This document shows positions 5,981-6,974 of a stretch of 6,974 nucleotides of DNA, in pieces. The DNA comes from Desulfobacterales bacterium (lineage in GTDB: Bacteria > Desulfobacterota > Desulfobacteria > Desulfobacterales > JAUCGF01): positions 1 through 6,974 of the forward strand of contig JAOZRC010000283.1 in assembly GCA_029940345.1 (NCBI GenBank), in the 5' to 3' direction. Numbering within the stretch: the stretch's first letter is position 1; each line of letters begins with the position of its first letter. The position numbers and the translations under genes were made by a program. The notes beneath the pieces are model-generated. The model did not search any database. It was not told the DNA's origin and was given only the letters and a program-made list of their open reading frames with translations.

Positions 5981-6228
5981 AATTCGATATTCCTTGGAAA
6001 ATCTTTTTGTCGCTCAAGCTCAAAATCAATTCCTGATTTTGGGCAATTAAGCAAAAAATCTTTGAAGGATGGCTTGTTTGAAATCAGTTCTTCGTAATCT
6101 TCAACAGATACGACAACTACACTTTTCAGACCTTTGCGAGTTACGTATTGCGGACCAATCTTTAAAGCATCCTCAACGATTTTGCTAAATTTTGATTTAG
6201 CGTCCTGCAATTCCCATGTTGTTCTCAC
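5977..6228 (-). CDS. Phd/YefM family type II antitoxin
   Basis: An intact antitoxin of 83 residues. I place the start at GTG 6228, because AAGGGAGGT (6232-6240) is a good ribosome binding site just before it. The longer alternative from TTG 6246 would place that site inside the gene. The protein reads TTWELQDAKSKFSKIVEDAL (N-terminal DNA-binding fold), GPQYVTRKG, SVVVVSVEDYEEL and then PSFKDFLLNCP, DFELERQKDFPRNIEF. All are characteristic of Phd antitoxins paired with VapC-type toxins, whose C-terminal tail wraps and blocks the toxin. Its own toxin partner, overlapping the stop by four bases, is truncated after about 36 codons. The antitoxin is thus an orphan that could still repress its own promoter or neutralise a related toxin elsewhere. 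A large dyad just upstream is a likely autoregulatory operator. Confidence 0.9.
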   Translation of the reverse strand: MRTTWELQDAKSKFSKIVEDALKIGPQYVTRKGLKSVVVVSVEDYEELISNKPSFKDFLLNCPKSGIDFELERQKDFPRNIEF

Positions 6229-6240
6229 CCTACCTCCCTT

Positions 6241-6272
6241 TTGCAAATTAGACTAGTCAGTCTGGTCTGCAA
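6241..6272. promoter_or_regulatory. 32-bp dyad, candidate antitoxin operator
   Basis: A perfectly symmetric nested dyad: TTGCA (6241-6245) pairs with TGCAA (6268-6272), and AGACT (6250-6254) pairs with AGTCT (6259-6263), with four-base spacers at every step. The core 6251-6258 is the palindrome GACTAGTC. It ends immediately upstream of the ribosome binding site of the antitoxin gene, where Phd-type antitoxins bind to repress their own operon. Weak promoter elements (TTGCAG and TAATTT, 16 bases apart on the minus strand) would place the dyad across the promoter. Binding is inferred, not shown. Confidence 0.6.
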
Positions 6273-6288
6273 CAATACCTTTCTCATA

Positions 6289-6307
6289 TTCAAAATGGAA
6301 TTTTGAA
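6289..6307. repeat. Perfect 8-bp inverted repeat with 3-base spacer
   Basis: TTCAAAAT (6289-6296), GGA, ATTTTGAA (6300-6307). It lies 17 bases beyond the outer edge of the 32-bp dyad, upstream of the antitoxin operon. No T-run follows on either strand, so a regulator site is more likely than a terminator; chance is possible in AT-rich DNA. Confidence 0.4.
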
Positions 6308-6340
6308 GGTCACTCTGAAAGCTTATACTATCCAATAGCT

Positions 6341-6547
6341 TTAAAAAACAAGATCAAATTGGAATTCTATATTTTGAAATGTGCTTTTATTTGAAATATT
6401 TTGATCATAACGAATTTGGGGAACGCGTATTCCGACCCACAGTTTAACTCGTTTATAGTGGTGTGCTGGAAGCGGAACGGTCGACTTCTTGTAACCAATG
6501 TAAATGACAAATGAAGCAGGCCAACTGATTTTTGCCTTGTTTTCCAT
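6341..6547 (-). CDS. Doubtful small hypothetical ORF
   Basis: A 68-residue open frame from ATG 6547 to 6341, on the same strand as the antitoxin gene. It reads MENKAKISWPASFVIYIGYK and ends QNIEFQFDLVF. I do not recognise it. There is no Shine-Dalgarno sequence before the ATG and no clear promoter, and the composition is AT-rich and unremarkable, so it may be a chance frame or a decayed gene remnant. It is listed because it is the only sizeable frame between 6273 and 6729. Confidence 0.2.
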   Translation of the reverse strand: MENKAKISWPASFVIYIGYKKSTVPLPAHHYKRVKLWVGIRVPQIRYDQNISNKSTFQNIEFQFDLVF

Positions 6548-6729
6548 TATTAAGGCTGATATAAATGTTTTTTAATAAATGTAAAAATCGGAGAGAGTTT
6601 TGCGGTGCAATATTGTAACAGGTGGAAAAACTTCACGTTGTCTATAAGTTCAATTTATTGATTTTATGCAATCTGTGCCGCAAAATATATTATTATTCTC
6701 GTCAGTCATAAGTACTCGTAACATGCTGA
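6548..6729. other. AT-rich non-coding spacer with a long-loop inverted repeat
   Basis: No supportable gene. TTTTGCGG (6598-6605) is the inverse of CCGCAAAA (6678-6685), with partial matching continuing inward (TGCAATATTG against GCAATCTGTG). It may be a folded transcript end or a decayed mobile-element border. Confidence 0.4.
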
Positions 6730-6966
6730 AATAATTGGTATTTTAAAAACGAGCGCAAAATTTTTAAATCCAATGAATTCAGTATCAAGGGTGCTAAAAT
6801 TACCCAACGTGATGGTAATCAGCGTTTTGTTGATTACCTGATCATGGTGGGGGTCGATCCAAATGATAAAAACTATGAACTCTATTGGGTATCCAATTGT
6901 ATTATTTCAGTACAATTTGGCCTAAGAGCCTGTTTGGAAAGTCGTGATCGAAGCGAAAAAGTGTGA
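6730..6966 (+). pseudogene. Unrecognised ORF fragment capped by the MITE-like element
   Basis: An open frame of 78 codons beginning just after TGA 6727-6729 and ending at TGA 6964-6966. It has no ATG, GTG or TTG start before an ATG about 35 residues in, and no ribosome binding site, so the 5' part seems to be missing. The native portion contains NEFSIKGAKITQRDGNQRF, then VDYLIMVGVDPNDKNYELYWVSN and CIISVQFG, which has protein-like alternation of hydrophobic and charged residues. I cannot assign a family. At about 6922 it enters the second repeat copy, which supplies RACLESRDRSEKV and the stop, the same tail that caps the vapC remnant. It could be a real gene 3' end cut by the insertion, or a chance frame. 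Confidence 0.45.
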
Positions 6967-6974
6967 GAGCGAGG
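6922..6974 (+). mobile_element. Second copy of the MITE-like element, cut by the window end
   Basis: The 50 bases 6925-6974 (starting AGAGCCTGTTTGGAAAGTCG) match the reverse complement of 5823-5872 at 49 of 50 positions, so this is the same arm as the right arm of the complete copy but in opposite orientation. It is preceded by CTA, keeping the TA next to the terminal repeat. The rest lies outside the window. Confidence 0.88.

Noticed and set aside
5809..6036. 75-residue plus-strand ORF across the element and vapC
   Set aside because: It runs antisense to the vapC remnant and the antitoxin end and starts inside the repeat; no protein-like features.
6598..6685. attC-like or small RNA hairpin in the AT-rich spacer
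   Set aside because: Only 8 bp of perfect pairing around a 72-base loop, with no core sites and no promoter or terminator; kept only as a note on the spacer.
1..6974. CRISPR array, tRNA or rRNA
   Set aside because: No regularly spaced direct repeats were seen and no tRNA or rRNA signature was recognised on either strand by eye.

Overview
The window looks like a moderate-GC chromosomal segment of an anaerobic proteobacterium-like organism, most plausibly a sulfate-reducing Desulfobacterota member. This is an inference from gene types only (a CGGC-domain protein, a Cache-type sensor remnant with a REC-like tail, an IS3-type transposase remnant of the kind common there, and a Trk potassium system). 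No rRNA, tRNA or CRISPR array is visible, so the taxonomic call is soft.

Layout. Positions 2-754 (+) hold the 3' part of an unrecognised protein with two CxxC pairs. Positions 844-1290 (+) hold a complete CGGC-domain protein with a strong ribosome binding site. A 14-bp perfect hairpin follows. Positions 1320-2043 (-) are the wreck of a Cache-domain sensor protein: sensor domain and membrane helix are kept, the catalytic middle is gone, and the tail of a REC-like domain is fused out of frame. A 61-bp palindrome built around C12-G13 (2095-2155) separates this wreck from a 5' and 3' truncated IS3-family OrfA (about 2158-2466, +). A structured non-coding stretch (2467-2735) leads into trkA (2736-4136, +). 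trkA is convergent with trkH (4183-5640, -). Together they encode the regulatory NAD-binding subunit and the membrane pore of a Trk potassium uptake system, and they are the only clearly intact, housekeeping-type pair here.

From 5700 to the right edge the DNA is AT-rich and accessory. A 162-168 bp palindromic MITE-like element (5708-5875) sits inside vapC. On the minus strand an intact Phd/YefM-type antitoxin gene (5977-6228) is followed, with a 4-base overlap, by the first 35-37 codons of a VapC PIN toxin that then runs into the element. A striking dyad (6241-6272) lies just upstream of the antitoxin ribosome binding site. A weak small ORF (6341-6547, -) and a structured AT-rich spacer follow. 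At the right edge an ORF fragment (6730-6966, +) runs into a second copy of the same element (6925 to the window end).

The unifying theme is the repeat family. One copy is nearly complete, one is cut by the window end, and one solo end lies at 1322-1353. Each contacts a broken coding region and supplies its final residues and stop codon. The two right-hand copies are inverted relative to one another and bracket about 1 kb, which suggests past inversion or deletion between copies.
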